From Gammaproteobacteria bacterium (lineage in GTDB: Bacteria; Pseudomonadota; Gammaproteobacteria; Pseudomonadales; Pseudohongiellaceae), in the NCBI GenBank assembly GCA_012960305.1, contig DUBM01000020.1:310001-374000 (forward strand): DNA of 64,000 nucleotides, written 5' to 3'. How positions within the stretch are numbered: the first letter of the stretch is position 1; every line of letters starts with the position of its first letter. The position numbers were made by a program, and so were the translations under genes. The notes below the pieces were generated by a model. The model saw only the letters and a list, made by a program, of their open reading frames with translations. It ran no database searches and was not told where the DNA came from. Shown here one piece after another: positions 1-8,888 of the stretch.

Positions 1-317
1 ATTTCCTAGATGTTGGCGGCGGGGCAACAAAAGAGCGAGTAACCGAAGCATTTAAAATCATCCTCTCCGACGAAAAGGTAAGGGCCGTGTTAGTGAATAT
101 TTTCGGAGGCATTGTACGTTGTAACTTGATTGCCGAAGGAGTGATCGGTGCGGTTGAAGAGATTGGTATTGAAGTTCCGGTGGTTGTCCGTCTAGAAGGC
201 AATAATGCTGAGTTAGGCAGAGATGTTTTACAGAAGAGTGGATTCAATATCATCGCAGCTACCAGCTTGTCTGATGCGGCTAAAAAAGTTGTCACTGCTG
301 CCGGGGTCACACAATGA
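1..317 (+). CDS. sucC: Succinyl-CoA ligase (ADP-forming) beta subunit, C-terminal part
   Basis: Only the last ~104 codons are present; the reading frame is open from base 3 and the start lies before the window. SucC binds ATP and, with SucD, makes succinate plus ATP from succinyl-CoA in the TCA cycle (cytoplasm). The visible part is the CoA-ligase domain: the FLDVGGGA segment at the edge, then [10 protein letters not shown] and the [12 protein letters not shown] stretch, all typical of SucC C-termini. The stop overlaps the sucD start by 4 bases (ATGA), so the two are translationally coupled. Identity is firm from the family motifs and from sucD behind it. Confidence 0.95.
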   Translation, partial: FLDVGGGATKERVTEAFKIILSDEKVRAVLVNIFGGIVRCNLIAEGVIGAVEEIGIEVPVVVRLEGNNAELGRDVLQKSGFNIIAATSLSDAAKKVVTAAGVTQ

Positions 318-1186
318 GTATTTTAGTTAATAAAAATACCAAATTAATTTGCCAGGGTTTTACTGGATCTCAAGGTACTTTCCATTCCGAGCAGGCACTG
401 GCTTATGGCACTCAGTTAGTCGGTGGTGTAACTCCAGGCAAGGGTGGTCAGAAGCACTTAAACCTTCCGGTCTTTAATACAGTGATGGAAGCTAAAATTG
501 AAACAGGAGCTGACGCCTCCGTTATTTATGTGCCCGCAGCTTTCTGTCAAGACTCAATCCTAGAAGCGGCAGAGGCAGGCATAGAGTTAATCGTTTGCAT
601 CACTGAAGGCATTCCGACTCTGGACATGCTAGTAGCAAAGGAAAAATGCGATCAGTTAGGGGTTAGACTTATTGGTCCCAATTGTCCTGGTGTTATTACT
701 CCGGGAGAGTGCAAAATTGGAATTATGCCAGGTCATATTCATTTGCCTGGTAAAGTTGGCATTGTTTCACGCTCAGGAACTTTGACCTACGAAGCAGTAA
801 AGCAGACTACTGATTTCGGTTTCGGTCAGTCCTCTTGTGTCGGAATCGGAGGCGATCCGATTCCAGGATCTAATTTCATTGACATTCTTGGCATGTTTGA
901 ATCTGATGAGCAAACCGAAGCTATTGTGATGATTGGCGAGATTGGCGGTACGGCTGAAGAAGAAGCCGCAGCCTTTATTAAAGCCAATGTCAGCAAGCCA
1001 GTAGTTGCCTATATTGCGGGCGTTACAGCTCCTCCGGGTAAGAGGATGGGACATGCAGGCGCCATTATTTCTGGTGGTAAAGGCACCGCAGATGAAAAAT
1101 TTACTGCATTACAAGATGCGGGAGTTAAAACCGTGCGCAGCTTGGCTGAAATAGGAAGTGGTCTAAGTGTGATTACAGGCTGGTAA
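314..1186 (+). CDS. sucD: Succinyl-CoA ligase (ADP-forming) alpha subunit
   Basis: The 290-aa product has normal SucD length. The N-terminal Rossmann CoA-binding domain has GFTGSQG near residues 15-21. The C-terminal ligase domain carries the phosphorylated histidine, His247, in [10 protein letters not shown]. It forms an alpha2beta2 or alpha-beta enzyme with SucC and passes phosphate from succinyl phosphate to the nucleotide. The start is the ATG in the ATGA overlap with sucC. The gene ends the suc operon here; the next gene is 412 bp away and I see no clear intrinsic terminator directly after the stop. Confidence 0.97.
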   Translation: MSILVNKNTKLICQGFTGSQGTFHSEQALAYGTQLVGGVTPGKGGQKHLNLPVFNTVMEAKIETGADASVIYVPAAFCQDSILEAAEAGIELIVCITEGIPTLDMLVAKEKCDQLGVRLIGPNCPGVITPGECKIGIMPGHIHLPGKVGIVSRSGTLTYEAVKQTTDFGFGQSSCVGIGGDPIPGSNFIDILGMFESDEQTEAIVMIGEIGGTAEEEAAAFIKANVSKPVVAYIAGVTAPPGKRMGHAGAIISGGKGTADEKFTALQDAGVKTVRSLAEIGSGLSVITGW

Positions 1187-1598
1187 ATTCCTACAGGTCG
1201 TTTTGTCCTTGTAAATTATTGTAACAAAAACATCTAACTTATTGTCCTTCAAAAGGTTCTAATCGTTCGTTGGAATATGTTAGTCTTACCGCGGATTTTG
1301 GCTGTAAGCGCCGAATTTATGGACAATTTGGCTGTTACCATGTTTAGTAATAGCTTGATCGATTGAAAAGTTACCTAGCACCTCATTTTGTTTCTACTTG
1401 GGAATTTCGGTAACTATTAATCGGTCATTTTTCATGGAAAGCTGCTACTTTAGAGGGATAAGAAGATTCTCGGATTACTCTGGCAGTTGCTAGAAGGGAA
1501 GAAATAAAACAGGTGTTTTTCGTGTCTAATTTATAAGTGATTGGACTCTGTTCCAATAAATTAGGCTTGATTAGTTAATAAATAATATAGGATGGCAC
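1187..1598. other. 412-bp intergenic region before the TonB-type operon
   Basis: No convincing gene is present. The stretch must hold the 3' end of the suc transcript and the promoter of the operon starting at 1599. The only structure I can point to is the interrupted inverted repeat at 1526-1564, listed separately. I found no clear Fur-box-like sequence by eye, although iron control would be expected for many TonB systems. Confidence 0.5.
1526..1564 (+). promoter_or_regulatory. Interrupted inverted repeat upstream of the DUF3450/TonB operon
   Basis: CTAATTT (1526-1532) pairs with AAATTAG (1558-1564), and ATTGGA (1540-1545) pairs with TCCAAT (1552-1557) around the loop CTCTGT, leaving a 7-nt bulge on the 5' side. 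It ends 34 bp before the ATG of the first gene. It could be an operator or an mRNA leader hairpin; there is no U-tract, so it is not a simple terminator. The pairing is seen directly; the role is a guess. Confidence 0.35.
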
Positions 1599-2402
1599 AT
1601 GAATAACCGTCGAACTACAAATCTGGGTACAGCTGCTCTGGCAATTCTCGTTTCTTGCTTTATCAGCGTAAGCAATGCCCAAGAAATTCTCATAGACGCC
1701 AGCTTGCTCGATCAAGCAATGGATGTAATTGGGGCAAAATATAGGGAATCTGCTGAAGTTCAGGACGAGATAACCGAACTCGCAAACTCAGCAAGTTCTA
1801 CTTTCGAGCTATTTAAACGGTCAAACGATAACCTCGAGTCATTACTTGTCTTGAACGCTGGTTGGCGTATGCAAATTTCTATCCAAGAACAGCAAATTGA
1901 AACTTTGGATGAGTCGATTGCGAGTGTTGAAGAAGTTACTCGTGAAATTCCGCTGTTGATGGAAAAAATGCTCGCCAGTATAGATCAATTCATTGCATTA
2001 GATTATCCATTTCATGTTGATGAACGGGCTAATAGGATTCAATTTGCCCGTGACGCTATAGACAATCCTGACGTGTCTATAGCGGAGAAGTTCAGACAAG
2101 TTTTAGTTATGTATCAGACAGAAACTTCATATGGCCGTACGTATGAGACATATCCAGATACCATCACACTGGCGAACGGTGAAAGAGATGTAAATATCGC
2201 TCGTATCGGACGAGTTGCTCTAATGTACCAATCTACAGATCGTCAGGTAACTGGGGCCTGGGATAACAATTCGCGGCAATGGGTGGAACTCGACGCTGGT
2301 GATTATCGCCAAGCTGTGCAATCAGCGATTCGCGTTGTTTCCAATCTCGATGCGCCAAAAATTATCGAATTACCAGTTATTTTTCCGGAGGCTGCCCAAT
2401 GA
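1599..2402 (+). CDS. DUF3450 family periplasmic coiled-coil protein
   Basis: This 267-aa protein has an N-terminal signal peptide (hydrophobic residues ~13-26, cut near SNAQ-EI) and then a long Glu/Gln-rich, probably coiled-coil region (about 45-130), followed by a more globular part. It matches the DUF3450 family, which sits first in operons with a TtpC-type ExbB, ExbB, ExbD, TonB and a TPR protein. Its biochemical role is not established. The start has an AGGATGG ribosome site before the ATG. The last bases overlap the next gene by 4 (ATGA). From context it probably helps energise an outer-membrane transport system from the periplasm. Confidence 0.85.
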   Translation: MNNRRTTNLGTAALAILVSCFISVSNAQEILIDASLLDQAMDVIGAKYRESAEVQDEITELANSASSTFELFKRSNDNLESLLVLNAGWRMQISIQEQQIETLDESIASVEEVTREIPLLMEKMLASIDQFIALDYPFHVDERANRIQFARDAIDNPDVSIAEKFRQVLVMYQTETSYGRTYETYPDTITLANGERDVNIARIGRVALMYQSTDRQVTGAWDNNSRQWVELDAGDYRQAVQSAIRVVSNLDAPKIIELPVIFPEAAQ

Positions 2403-3790
2403 AACAGCTAATTAAAAAATCTAGCCTCATAGCCACATCGTTACTATTAGTCGCAACAACACAAGTTTATTCTCAGGAAGCGACTTCGCTTGCGAATCTC
2501 CTCGAGCTGGTCGAAAACGATCGGGTCGCCGAATCCGTTGAATATCGTGAAAGGGCTCAGGAATTCGAGGCAAATGCCGCGCGACAAACACAAATTCTAG
2601 AAACAACAGAAGCAAGAATTGTTGAGCAAGAAGAGGATCAGGTTGCTCTGAGCAATCAGTTTGAAGCAAATGAAATCACTCTTGCGGACAAGAGAGAGAT
2701 TCTTCGAAATCGTCGAGGCGACTTAAATGAACTCTTTGGTACATTGCAAGGGGTTGCTGGTGACTTCCTAAGTACTTTCCAAAATTCGCTAATTAGTGCG
2801 CAATACCCTGGGCGCTCTGAATTTATAGAAGAATTTATCGATAAAGCAGGAAGTACTATTGAGCAGCTTGATGTTCAAGAAATGGAAAGGTTCTGGTTTT
2901 TCATGCATCAAGAGCTAACCGAGTCTGCGCGAGTAGTTGCATATAATGCCGAAGTAACTCTTCCGACAGGCGAAACTTCCAATCGCAATATTGTCAGAAT
3001 CGGGTCATTCAATTCCGTGTCCGATGGCGATTATCTAAGCTATAACGGTGATATCGGTCATTTACAGGTACTACCTAAGCAGCCGAATGCTGGCATAGTT
3101 GGTCAAGCTCAAGCCCTGCAATCAGCCTCCTCAGGTTTCACAAAAGTTGGAATCGACCCAACCGGAGGTGTTGGTGGTCAGGTTATGGCTAACCTTGTGA
3201 ATTTCCCCAGCGCACAAGAACAAGTAATGAACAATGCCAAAACAATTGGTTTCATTATTATTGGGGTAGGCATAGTTGGAATCACGATGGGATTCTTTCG
3301 CTTGCTGATGTTGACGCTGATATCAATTAAAGTACGTGGCCAGCTTAAGAGCAGTAAGCCATCTAAGGGCAACCCTCTCGGCCGGGTTCTGTTAGTTGCG
3401 GATTCAAATCCAAACGCTGATACAGAGACTTTAGAACTTAAGTTGGGTGAGGCGATATTGCAGGAAACACCTACTCTCGAAAGTATGCTTACGCTAATCA
3501 AGATGATCGCGACCATAGCGCCACTGGGCGGTTTATTGGGCACGGTTACCGGTATGATTCAGGTCTTCCAGCAAATTACTGTTTATGGAGCTGGCGATCC
3601 AACTATTATGGCCGGAGGTATTTCTTCAGCCTTGATGACGACAGTACTGGGTATCGTGGTCGCTATACCGACTATTTTTATGCATACAGTGGTTAAGAGC
3701 AGAGCTGACACTATTACGCATATCCTGGAAGAACAAGCTACTGGAATGATTGCGCAGAAAGCAGAACAAATTGCTAACAGTCGAGCGTAA
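2399..3790 (+). CDS. TtpC-like MotA/TolQ/ExbB proton-channel protein with periplasmic N-terminal domain
   Basis: The 463-aa protein is much longer than normal ExbB (~240). It has a signal peptide (cut near VYSQ-EA), a ~230-aa periplasmic region with a coiled coil (about residues 35-110), a membrane segment near 281-305, and a C-terminal MotA/TolQ/ExbB domain (about 355-450) with two helices and the GDPTIMAGGIS loop. This is the layout of TtpC, the extra subunit of Vibrio/Shewanella TonB2 systems, which is needed there for iron-siderophore uptake. It follows the DUF3450 gene with a 4-bp overlap and precedes a normal short ExbB by 18 bp. The receptor it serves is not in the window. Confidence 0.88.
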   Translation: MKQLIKKSSLIATSLLLVATTQVYSQEATSLANLLELVENDRVAESVEYRERAQEFEANAARQTQILETTEARIVEQEEDQVALSNQFEANEITLADKREILRNRRGDLNELFGTLQGVAGDFLSTFQNSLISAQYPGRSEFIEEFIDKAGSTIEQLDVQEMERFWFFMHQELTESARVVAYNAEVTLPTGETSNRNIVRIGSFNSVSDGDYLSYNGDIGHLQVLPKQPNAGIVGQAQALQSASSGFTKVGIDPTGGVGGQVMANLVNFPSAQEQVMNNAKTIGFIIIGVGIVGITMGFFRLLMLTLISIKVRGQLKSSKPSKGNPLGRVLLVADSNPNADTETLELKLGEAILQETPTLESMLTLIKMIATIAPLGGLLGTVTGMIQVFQQITVYGAGDPTIMAGGISSALMTTVLGIVVAIPTIFMHTVVKSRADTITHILEEQATGMIAQKAEQIANSRA

Positions 3791-3808
3791 TAGCTGAGGA
3801 ATTAGCGT

Positions 3809-4339
3809 ATGTATTTTGCATTTCTAGATATTATTGATTCTGTGAACCTGTTCATGGAGCGAGGCGGTTCGGTGTTAACCATCATCGCCTGGCTCCTGTT
3901 TGTGAAGTGGTCATTAGTGTTTGAGCGCATTTGGTACCTCAACACAACTCACAAGAAAAACGTCAAGTTCGCTTTGGCAGAATGGAACGCGCGCTCGGAT
4001 ACAAAATCATGGAGTGCGCACCAAATTCGTACGATGATGATTTCAAAGATATCCTTGGATGTTCGTAACACTCTGCCCATCATCGAAGTTCTGGTGACAA
4101 TTTGTCCTTTACTCGGTCTCATCGGCACTGTGACAGGAATGATCGAGGTATTTTTCGTAATGGCGGTTAGTGGAGGGGGGGATGCAAAATCCATGGCAGG
4201 TGGTGTTTCCAAAGCAACCATCCCCACTATGGCTGGGATGGTTGGTGCGATCTCAGGTATTTTTGCATCAAATTACTTAAAAGCAAAAGTTGACCGTGAT
4301 CTTGAGTTGCTGGCAGATCACTTACCGTTGAGTAACTAA
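3809..4339 (+). CDS. exbB: ExbB-type biopolymer transport protein (short)
   Basis: The 176-aa inner-membrane protein has three predicted helices (about 18-38, 90-115 and 130-155) and the MotA/TolQ/ExbB signature PLLGLIGTVTGMIEVF, followed by GGGDAKSMAGGVS. It forms the proton channel with ExbD. It is shorter than E. coli ExbB, as is usual for the second ExbB of TtpC-type systems. Seven consecutive G residues occur in the codons for the GGGD loop (4175-4181). The operon position between the TtpC-like gene and exbD supports the call. Confidence 0.93.
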   Translation: MYFAFLDIIDSVNLFMERGGSVLTIIAWLLFVKWSLVFERIWYLNTTHKKNVKFALAEWNARSDTKSWSAHQIRTMMISKISLDVRNTLPIIEVLVTICPLLGLIGTVTGMIEVFFVMAVSGGGDAKSMAGGVSKATIPTMAGMVGAISGIFASNYLKAKVDRDLELLADHLPLSN

Positions 4340-4375
4340 GTAAAAGCGGACGAATTAACCTAAGGTATAAAAATA

Positions 4376-4783
4376 ATGAAATCAGGTTTAATGAAGAGGA
4401 AACAGGATGAAGATGCGGGCGAGATCGATCTCACTCCAATGCTTGATGTTGTATTCATTCTCCTCATATTTTTTATTGTAACTTCTGTCTTCGTGACCGA
4501 AGCTGGTATTGAAGTAACTAAACCAGAAGCCTCTACTGTCGATGATACTTCGGGTGATTTAATATTAATCGCCGTGGGTCCATCGGGCGATATCTGGATA
4601 GACGGCGATCAAGTTGATCCACGATTTATCCGTTCACGCTTTGAATTGCGCTTAGCCGATGCCCCAAATTCAGTAATAATTATTCAGGCAGATGCAAACG
4701 CAGAAAATGAGCAAGTAATGATTATTCTAGATGCAGCTAGAGAAGCAAACATAGACGATGTATCAATTTCAGCGGAGGCTTAG
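4376..4783 (+). CDS. exbD: ExbD-type biopolymer transport protein
   Basis: This 135-aa protein has one N-terminal membrane helix (about 20-43) that carries the functional aspartate Asp24 in LTPMLDVVFILL, and a periplasmic C-terminal domain. It partners ExbB in using the proton gradient to drive TonB. The start at 4376 is the first ATG after a weak AAGGTATAA ribosome site. The next gene, tonB, begins 3 bp after its stop. Confidence 0.95.
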   Translation: MKSGLMKRKQDEDAGEIDLTPMLDVVFILLIFFIVTSVFVTEAGIEVTKPEASTVDDTSGDLILIAVGPSGDIWIDGDQVDPRFIRSRFELRLADAPNSVIIIQADANAENEQVMIILDAAREANIDDVSISAEA

Positions 4784-4786
4784 CCA

Positions 4787-5401
4787 ATGATAGTCATTAG
4801 ATGGGCTATATCAATGGGTTTGGCGGCAGGGATCACACTCGGCCTGTTTTATTTTATGCAAGCTCTTATTGCGTCTGGAAGTGGCCTCGATGAGCGCGTG
4901 AATGTTGTGAAAGTTATTGATGCCACAATGCCGGAAATTGAACTCGAAGTTATTGAAGAGATCGATAAGCCTGAACCGATTGAAGAAGTTACAGAAGATG
5001 TTCCTGACACCCCTGATAAGCAGATCAGTCTGTCTGATGGGCCGGCATTGAATATAGAGCGTGCAATGGTTCAGATTGATACCGGTTTGCAGCTGAGTAA
5101 CGCATCCATTTCGGCGACCGATGGCGACTATTTACCACTGGTGGCTATTGCTCCTCAGTATCCAACCCGTGCCGCTCAACGTGGAATTCAGGGTTGGTGT
5201 TTAGTATCGTTCTCGGTTAATGGACAAGGCAGCGTCGTCGAAGATTCAATTATCGTGACCGATGCAGAACCACCTAACGTCTTCGACCGTTCATCTCTTC
5301 GCGCAGCAGCCAGGTTTAAGTTTCAACCTAGAGTGGTCAATGGGCAGGGCGTCCAGGTTGATGGTGTTCAATACTTATTCCGCTATCAGCTTGAGGACTA
5401 G
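4787..5401 (+). CDS. tonB: TonB family energy transducer
   Basis: The 204-aa protein has an N-terminal membrane anchor (about 7-27), an acidic Glu/Pro linker (about 45-85, rich in EE, EP and DVP) that is short compared with E. coli TonB, and a TonB C-terminal domain from YPTRAAQRGIQGW (about 125) to the end. TonB spans the periplasm to pass energy from ExbB/ExbD to outer-membrane receptors. The C-terminal YLFRYQLED end is typical of TonB2-type proteins. The next gene starts 4 bp after its stop. Confidence 0.93.
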   Translation: MIVIRWAISMGLAAGITLGLFYFMQALIASGSGLDERVNVVKVIDATMPEIELEVIEEIDKPEPIEEVTEDVPDTPDKQISLSDGPALNIERAMVQIDTGLQLSNASISATDGDYLPLVAIAPQYPTRAAQRGIQGWCLVSFSVNGQGSVVEDSIIVTDAEPPNVFDRSSLRAAARFKFQPRVVNGQGVQVDGVQYLFRYQLED

Positions 5402-5405
5402 TAGT

Positions 5406-6764
5406 ATGAAACCAAGTAATACACTTAAGCTGGCTTTTCTTGTTACGGTAATGGCAACGCCAGTGTGGCAGAGCCAAATCGCCTTTGCTGGCGAAGAACA
5501 GCGAGCGCCACCACAAGCTAGGACAGCCGGAACACTGGGGCCTCAAGTGATGAGAGCTATCGTTAATATTCAGGAGTTAATGACTCCTGAAGATCCGGAG
5601 GATGAACCGAATCTGGTCGAAGCAAAAGCTGAACTTGATGAATTGTACGAACGTCGATTCGAACGAATGAACGATTTTGAAAAACAAACCACCCTAAATT
5701 TCTTCACTAATTACTACCTGACTTTGGAAAATTACCCAGAAGCAATTAATACCTTTGAGCAATTACTAACCATTGAAACGCTCCGAGAAGATACAAAGCT
5801 TAGAACTTTGAAGTCGCTAGGCCAGCTTTACTCAGCTGAAGAAGAATGGTCAGAGTCGGTCCGTAATTATGTGCTCTGGAGAGAAGCCTCGCTGGAAGAG
5901 GACGATATTGTCTTCCGCGGACTTTCCTATGGACATTATCAGCAAGAACAATTCGCGGAAGCTCTGCCCTACTGGATTAACTACATGCAGTTATTGCTAT
6001 CTCGCGAAGAACCACTAGACAGGGCTGACTATTCGTATTTGAATGGCATCTATTTCACATTGGAAGATTTTGTGAGCGCTCTGGATGTGACCAAGACCAT
6101 GATCATGCTCTATGACGAGGCCACTGACTGGATGAACCTGAGTGCAGTTTATGCGAGTATTGACGATGAAGAGCGTCGAGTAAGATCTTTGAATCTGGCA
6201 TATTTAAAGGGCTATGTTGAGGATGACAATCGATTTTTGAATCTAGGGCAATCCATGGCAGGACTTGATATCCCCATGAGTGGGACTAAGATTATCAAAG
6301 AAGGTTTAGACGCCGGTATAATGGAAGCTGATGAGGATAACCTCACTATCTATACACAGATGTTTTTGATTGCCAGTGAATATGAAGCCGCTTTGGAGCC
6401 TGCGCTTGCGGTTGCTGATTTAAATGAATCTGGGGATGGCTGGGATAATGTTGGTTATATCCATTATGTAACTCGGAACTACGAAGATGCAGTGGATGCA
6501 TTTCAAAATGCGTTGGACAAAGGGGACCTTTCCGATCGCGGTGATACTTTATTATTCCTTGCTCGATCCAAGATTGAATTAGAAGACTTTGAGGGCGCTC
6601 TAGAAGCGGCCACTGAAGCAGCAGATTTTGGTGATAGAGACGAGAATACTAGTGCAGTTAACTACATTAACTTCATCAACAGTACTCGGAGCCGGTTTAA
6701 TATCATTGCAGAAAGAAAAGCCATTGCTATCGATTTTTACCAGTCTTATCCCTCATTGCAGTAA
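5406..6764 (+). CDS. TPR-repeat protein of the TtpC/TonB operon
   Basis: I place the start at ATG 5406, giving 452 aa with a signal peptide (MKPSNTLKLAFLV..., cut near AFAG). A longer in-frame extension back to 5262 would only read through tonB and is unlikely. The body has tetratricopeptide-like repeats, for example YPEAINTFEQLL near residue 112 and YEDAVDAFQNALDKG near 360. It is probably periplasmic. Such a TPR protein closes DUF3450/TtpC/TonB operons; its partner is unknown. A strong terminator follows at 6826-6858. Confidence 0.85.
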   Translation: MKPSNTLKLAFLVTVMATPVWQSQIAFAGEEQRAPPQARTAGTLGPQVMRAIVNIQELMTPEDPEDEPNLVEAKAELDELYERRFERMNDFEKQTTLNFFTNYYLTLENYPEAINTFEQLLTIETLREDTKLRTLKSLGQLYSAEEEWSESVRNYVLWREASLEEDDIVFRGLSYGHYQQEQFAEALPYWINYMQLLLSREEPLDRADYSYLNGIYFTLEDFVSALDVTKTMIMLYDEATDWMNLSAVYASIDDEERRVRSLNLAYLKGYVEDDNRFLNLGQSMAGLDIPMSGTKIIKEGLDAGIMEADEDNLTIYTQMFLIASEYEAALEPALAVADLNESGDGWDNVGYIHYVTRNYEDAVDAFQNALDKGDLSDRGDTLLFLARSKIELEDFEGALEAATEAADFGDRDENTSAVNYINFINSTRSRFNIIAERKAIAIDFYQSYPSLQ

Positions 6765-6794
6765 GATGGTTTATAACAAAACTTGGGCTAAATC

Positions 6795-6820
6795 CTTGAA
6801 TTTCTGAGATTTGACCTTAT
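6795..6820 (+). promoter_or_regulatory. Possible sigma-32 (heat-shock) promoter of htpG
   Basis: CTTGAA (6795-6800) is followed after 14 bp by CCTTAT (6815-6820). The heat-shock consensus is CTTGAAA, 11-16 bp, then CCCCAT-like; the -10 match is only 4 of 6. htpG is a classical sigma-32 target, which makes the reading plausible. The predicted start would fall in the 5' arm of the terminator at 6826-6858. Confidence 0.35.
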
Positions 6821-6825
6821 AAATG

Positions 6826-6858
6826 AACCCAGTCATCTAATGTGTCTGGGTTTTTTTT
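6826..6858 (+). terminator. Rho-independent terminator of the TonB-type operon
   Basis: AACCCAG (6826-6832) pairs with CTGGGTT (6846-6852), with a 13-nt loop, and the stem runs into a tract of eight T residues (6851-6858). It stands 62 bp after the TPR stop and 39 bp before htpG. Confidence 0.85.
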
Positions 6859-6896
6859 GACAATAAAAAACAGAACTGAATTATTGGAGTTGCAGA

Positions 6897-8840
6897 ATGA
6901 GCACTGAAACACAAGCCGAAACACGGGGATTTGAAACAGAAGCGAAGCAGTTACTGCATCTAATGATCCATTCGCTCTACAGCAATAAGGAGATATTCCT
7001 GCGAGAATTAATCTCAAATGCCTCGGATGCTGCAGATAAACTACGATTTGAAGGACTGTCATCTCCGGAACTATTTGAAAATGATTCTGACCTGCGCATT
7101 AACATTGATTTTGATAGTGATAAAAATACCATCAGTATTTCAGACAACGGAATAGGCATGACTCGTGATGAAGTCATTAGTCATCTGGGAACGATTGCAA
7201 AGAGTGGTACAGCTCAGTTTTTGGAAAGCCTCACTGGTGATCAGCAAAAAGATTCACAACTCATCGGGCAATTTGGTGTCGGCTTTTATTCTGCTTTTAT
7301 CGTTGCAGACGAAGTAGAGGTGTTGACCCGTAAAGCTGGCACAGAGGTCAGTGAAGCAACCTTGTGGCGTTCCAAGGGTGAGGCAGATTATTCTATCGAG
7401 ATAGCCGAAAAATCAACTAGAGGGACCGTAGTTACGCTGCATCTAAAGAATGATGAATCTGGTTTTGCTGAGGCCTATCGGCTTAGAGGGATTGTTAAGA
7501 AATATGCAGATCATATTTCGATACCCGTAATGATGGAAAAGCAGGAAGTGCCAACGACCTTGGATGAAAATGAAAAGGATCAAACAAAGGATGCCGAAGA
7601 AAAAGATGTAGCTACTGAGTACGAGGCAGTTAACGATGCTAAGGCTCTCTGGACTAAACCTCGAAAAGACGTAAAAGCAAATGAATACAAAGAATTTTAT
7701 AAGCATGTAAGTCATGACTTCGAAGACCCATTGAACTGGAGTCATAACAAAGTCGAAGGTAAATTGGAATATACGAGTTTGCTATATTTGCCTAGTAGGG
7801 CTCCCTATGATTTATGGAACCGAGATGCAGCCCGAGGCCTGAAGCTCTTCGTTCAACGTGTTTTCATAATGGACGACGCAGAGCAATTTTTGCCTTTATA
7901 TTTACGTTTCATAAAAGGAGTGGTTGATTCTAACGATATCTCACTTAACGTCTCTAGGGAAATTTTGCAGAAGGACCCGGTAGTAGATTCAATGCGGGCG
8001 GCACTGACGAAACGGGCTCTGGATATGCTTGGGAAGCTGAGTAAAAAGAAGAATGGTGATGACTACGCTAATTTCTGGAAAGAATTTGGCCAAGTTTTAA
8101 AAGAAGGTCCTGCTGAAGATTTCGTCAATAAAGAAAAAATCGCCAAACTGTTTCGTTTCACAACTACAAAATCTGATGTTGGTAATGAAGATCAGAGCTT
8201 GGAGGCATATGTCTCAAGAATGAAGGAAGGACAGGAAAAGATATTCTATATTGTGAGCGAATCAGAGGCTGCTGCTAGAACGAGCCCTCATCTCGAAATT
8301 TTTAAGAAGAAAGGCATTGAAGTGGTCTTAATGCACGAGCGCATCGACGAGTGGCTGATGAGTCATATGCAAGAATTTGATGGCAAAAAATTTCAAGATG
8401 TTTCTAGGGGTGAATTAGACCTGGGCAAGCTTGATGATGAAGAAGATAAAAAGTTACAAGAAAAAAATGAAAAAGAGCTAGAAGGGCTGGTTAAGCGGAT
8501 ACAGAAATGCCTGAGCGAAAAGGTAAAGGAGGTCAGGGTTACTCATCGCTTAACTGATTCACCTGCTTGTTTGGCGGTGGATGAGCACGACATGGGTTCG
8601 CAAATGCGAAAAATAATGGAAGCATCCGGCCAGACAGTTCCCGAAACTAAGCCAATATTTGAAATTAACCCAGATCATCCGTTGATGGTAAAATTGGATA
8701 CGGAATCTGACGAAGACAGATTTTCGGATTTGGTTGCTATCCTATTTGGTCAGGCGAGCATAGCTGATAATGGTCAGCTTGATGATCCAGGTGATTTCTC
8801 GGCGCGTCTGAATAAGTTATTACTTGAACTTAGCAATTAG
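6897..8840 (+). CDS. htpG: Molecular chaperone HtpG (Hsp90)
   Basis: The 647-aa product has a normal HtpG layout. The N-terminal GHKL ATPase has [13 protein letters not shown] (near 40), DNGIGMT (near 83) and [11 protein letters not shown] (near 125). The middle and C-terminal dimerisation domains follow. It is a cytoplasmic ATP-dependent chaperone induced by heat in many bacteria. The start has a GGAG site 7 bp upstream. A short charged linker (about 220-240, rich in EK/DEN) lies between the N and middle domains, as usual. It is transcribed separately from the operon before it because of the terminator. Confidence 0.98.
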   Translation: MSTETQAETRGFETEAKQLLHLMIHSLYSNKEIFLRELISNASDAADKLRFEGLSSPELFENDSDLRINIDFDSDKNTISISDNGIGMTRDEVISHLGTIAKSGTAQFLESLTGDQQKDSQLIGQFGVGFYSAFIVADEVEVLTRKAGTEVSEATLWRSKGEADYSIEIAEKSTRGTVVTLHLKNDESGFAEAYRLRGIVKKYADHISIPVMMEKQEVPTTLDENEKDQTKDAEEKDVATEYEAVNDAKALWTKPRKDVKANEYKEFYKHVSHDFEDPLNWSHNKVEGKLEYTSLLYLPSRAPYDLWNRDAARGLKLFVQRVFIMDDAEQFLPLYLRFIKGVVDSNDISLNVSREILQKDPVVDSMRAALTKRALDMLGKLSKKKNGDDYANFWKEFGQVLKEGPAEDFVNKEKIAKLFRFTTTKSDVGNEDQSLEAYVSRMKEGQEKIFYIVSESEAAARTSPHLEIFKKKGIEVVLMHERIDEWLMSHMQEFDGKKFQDVSRGELDLGKLDDEEDKKLQEKNEKELEGLVKRIQKCLSEKVKEVRVTHRLTDSPACLAVDEHDMGSQMRKIMEASGQTVPETKPIFEINPDHPLMVKLDTESDEDRFSDLVAILFGQASIADNGQLDDPGDFSARLNKLLLELSN

Positions 8841-8888
8841 TTAATGCCACTTTGCGGGCTAAGGTGTATTTACAGATAGAGAGAATGC

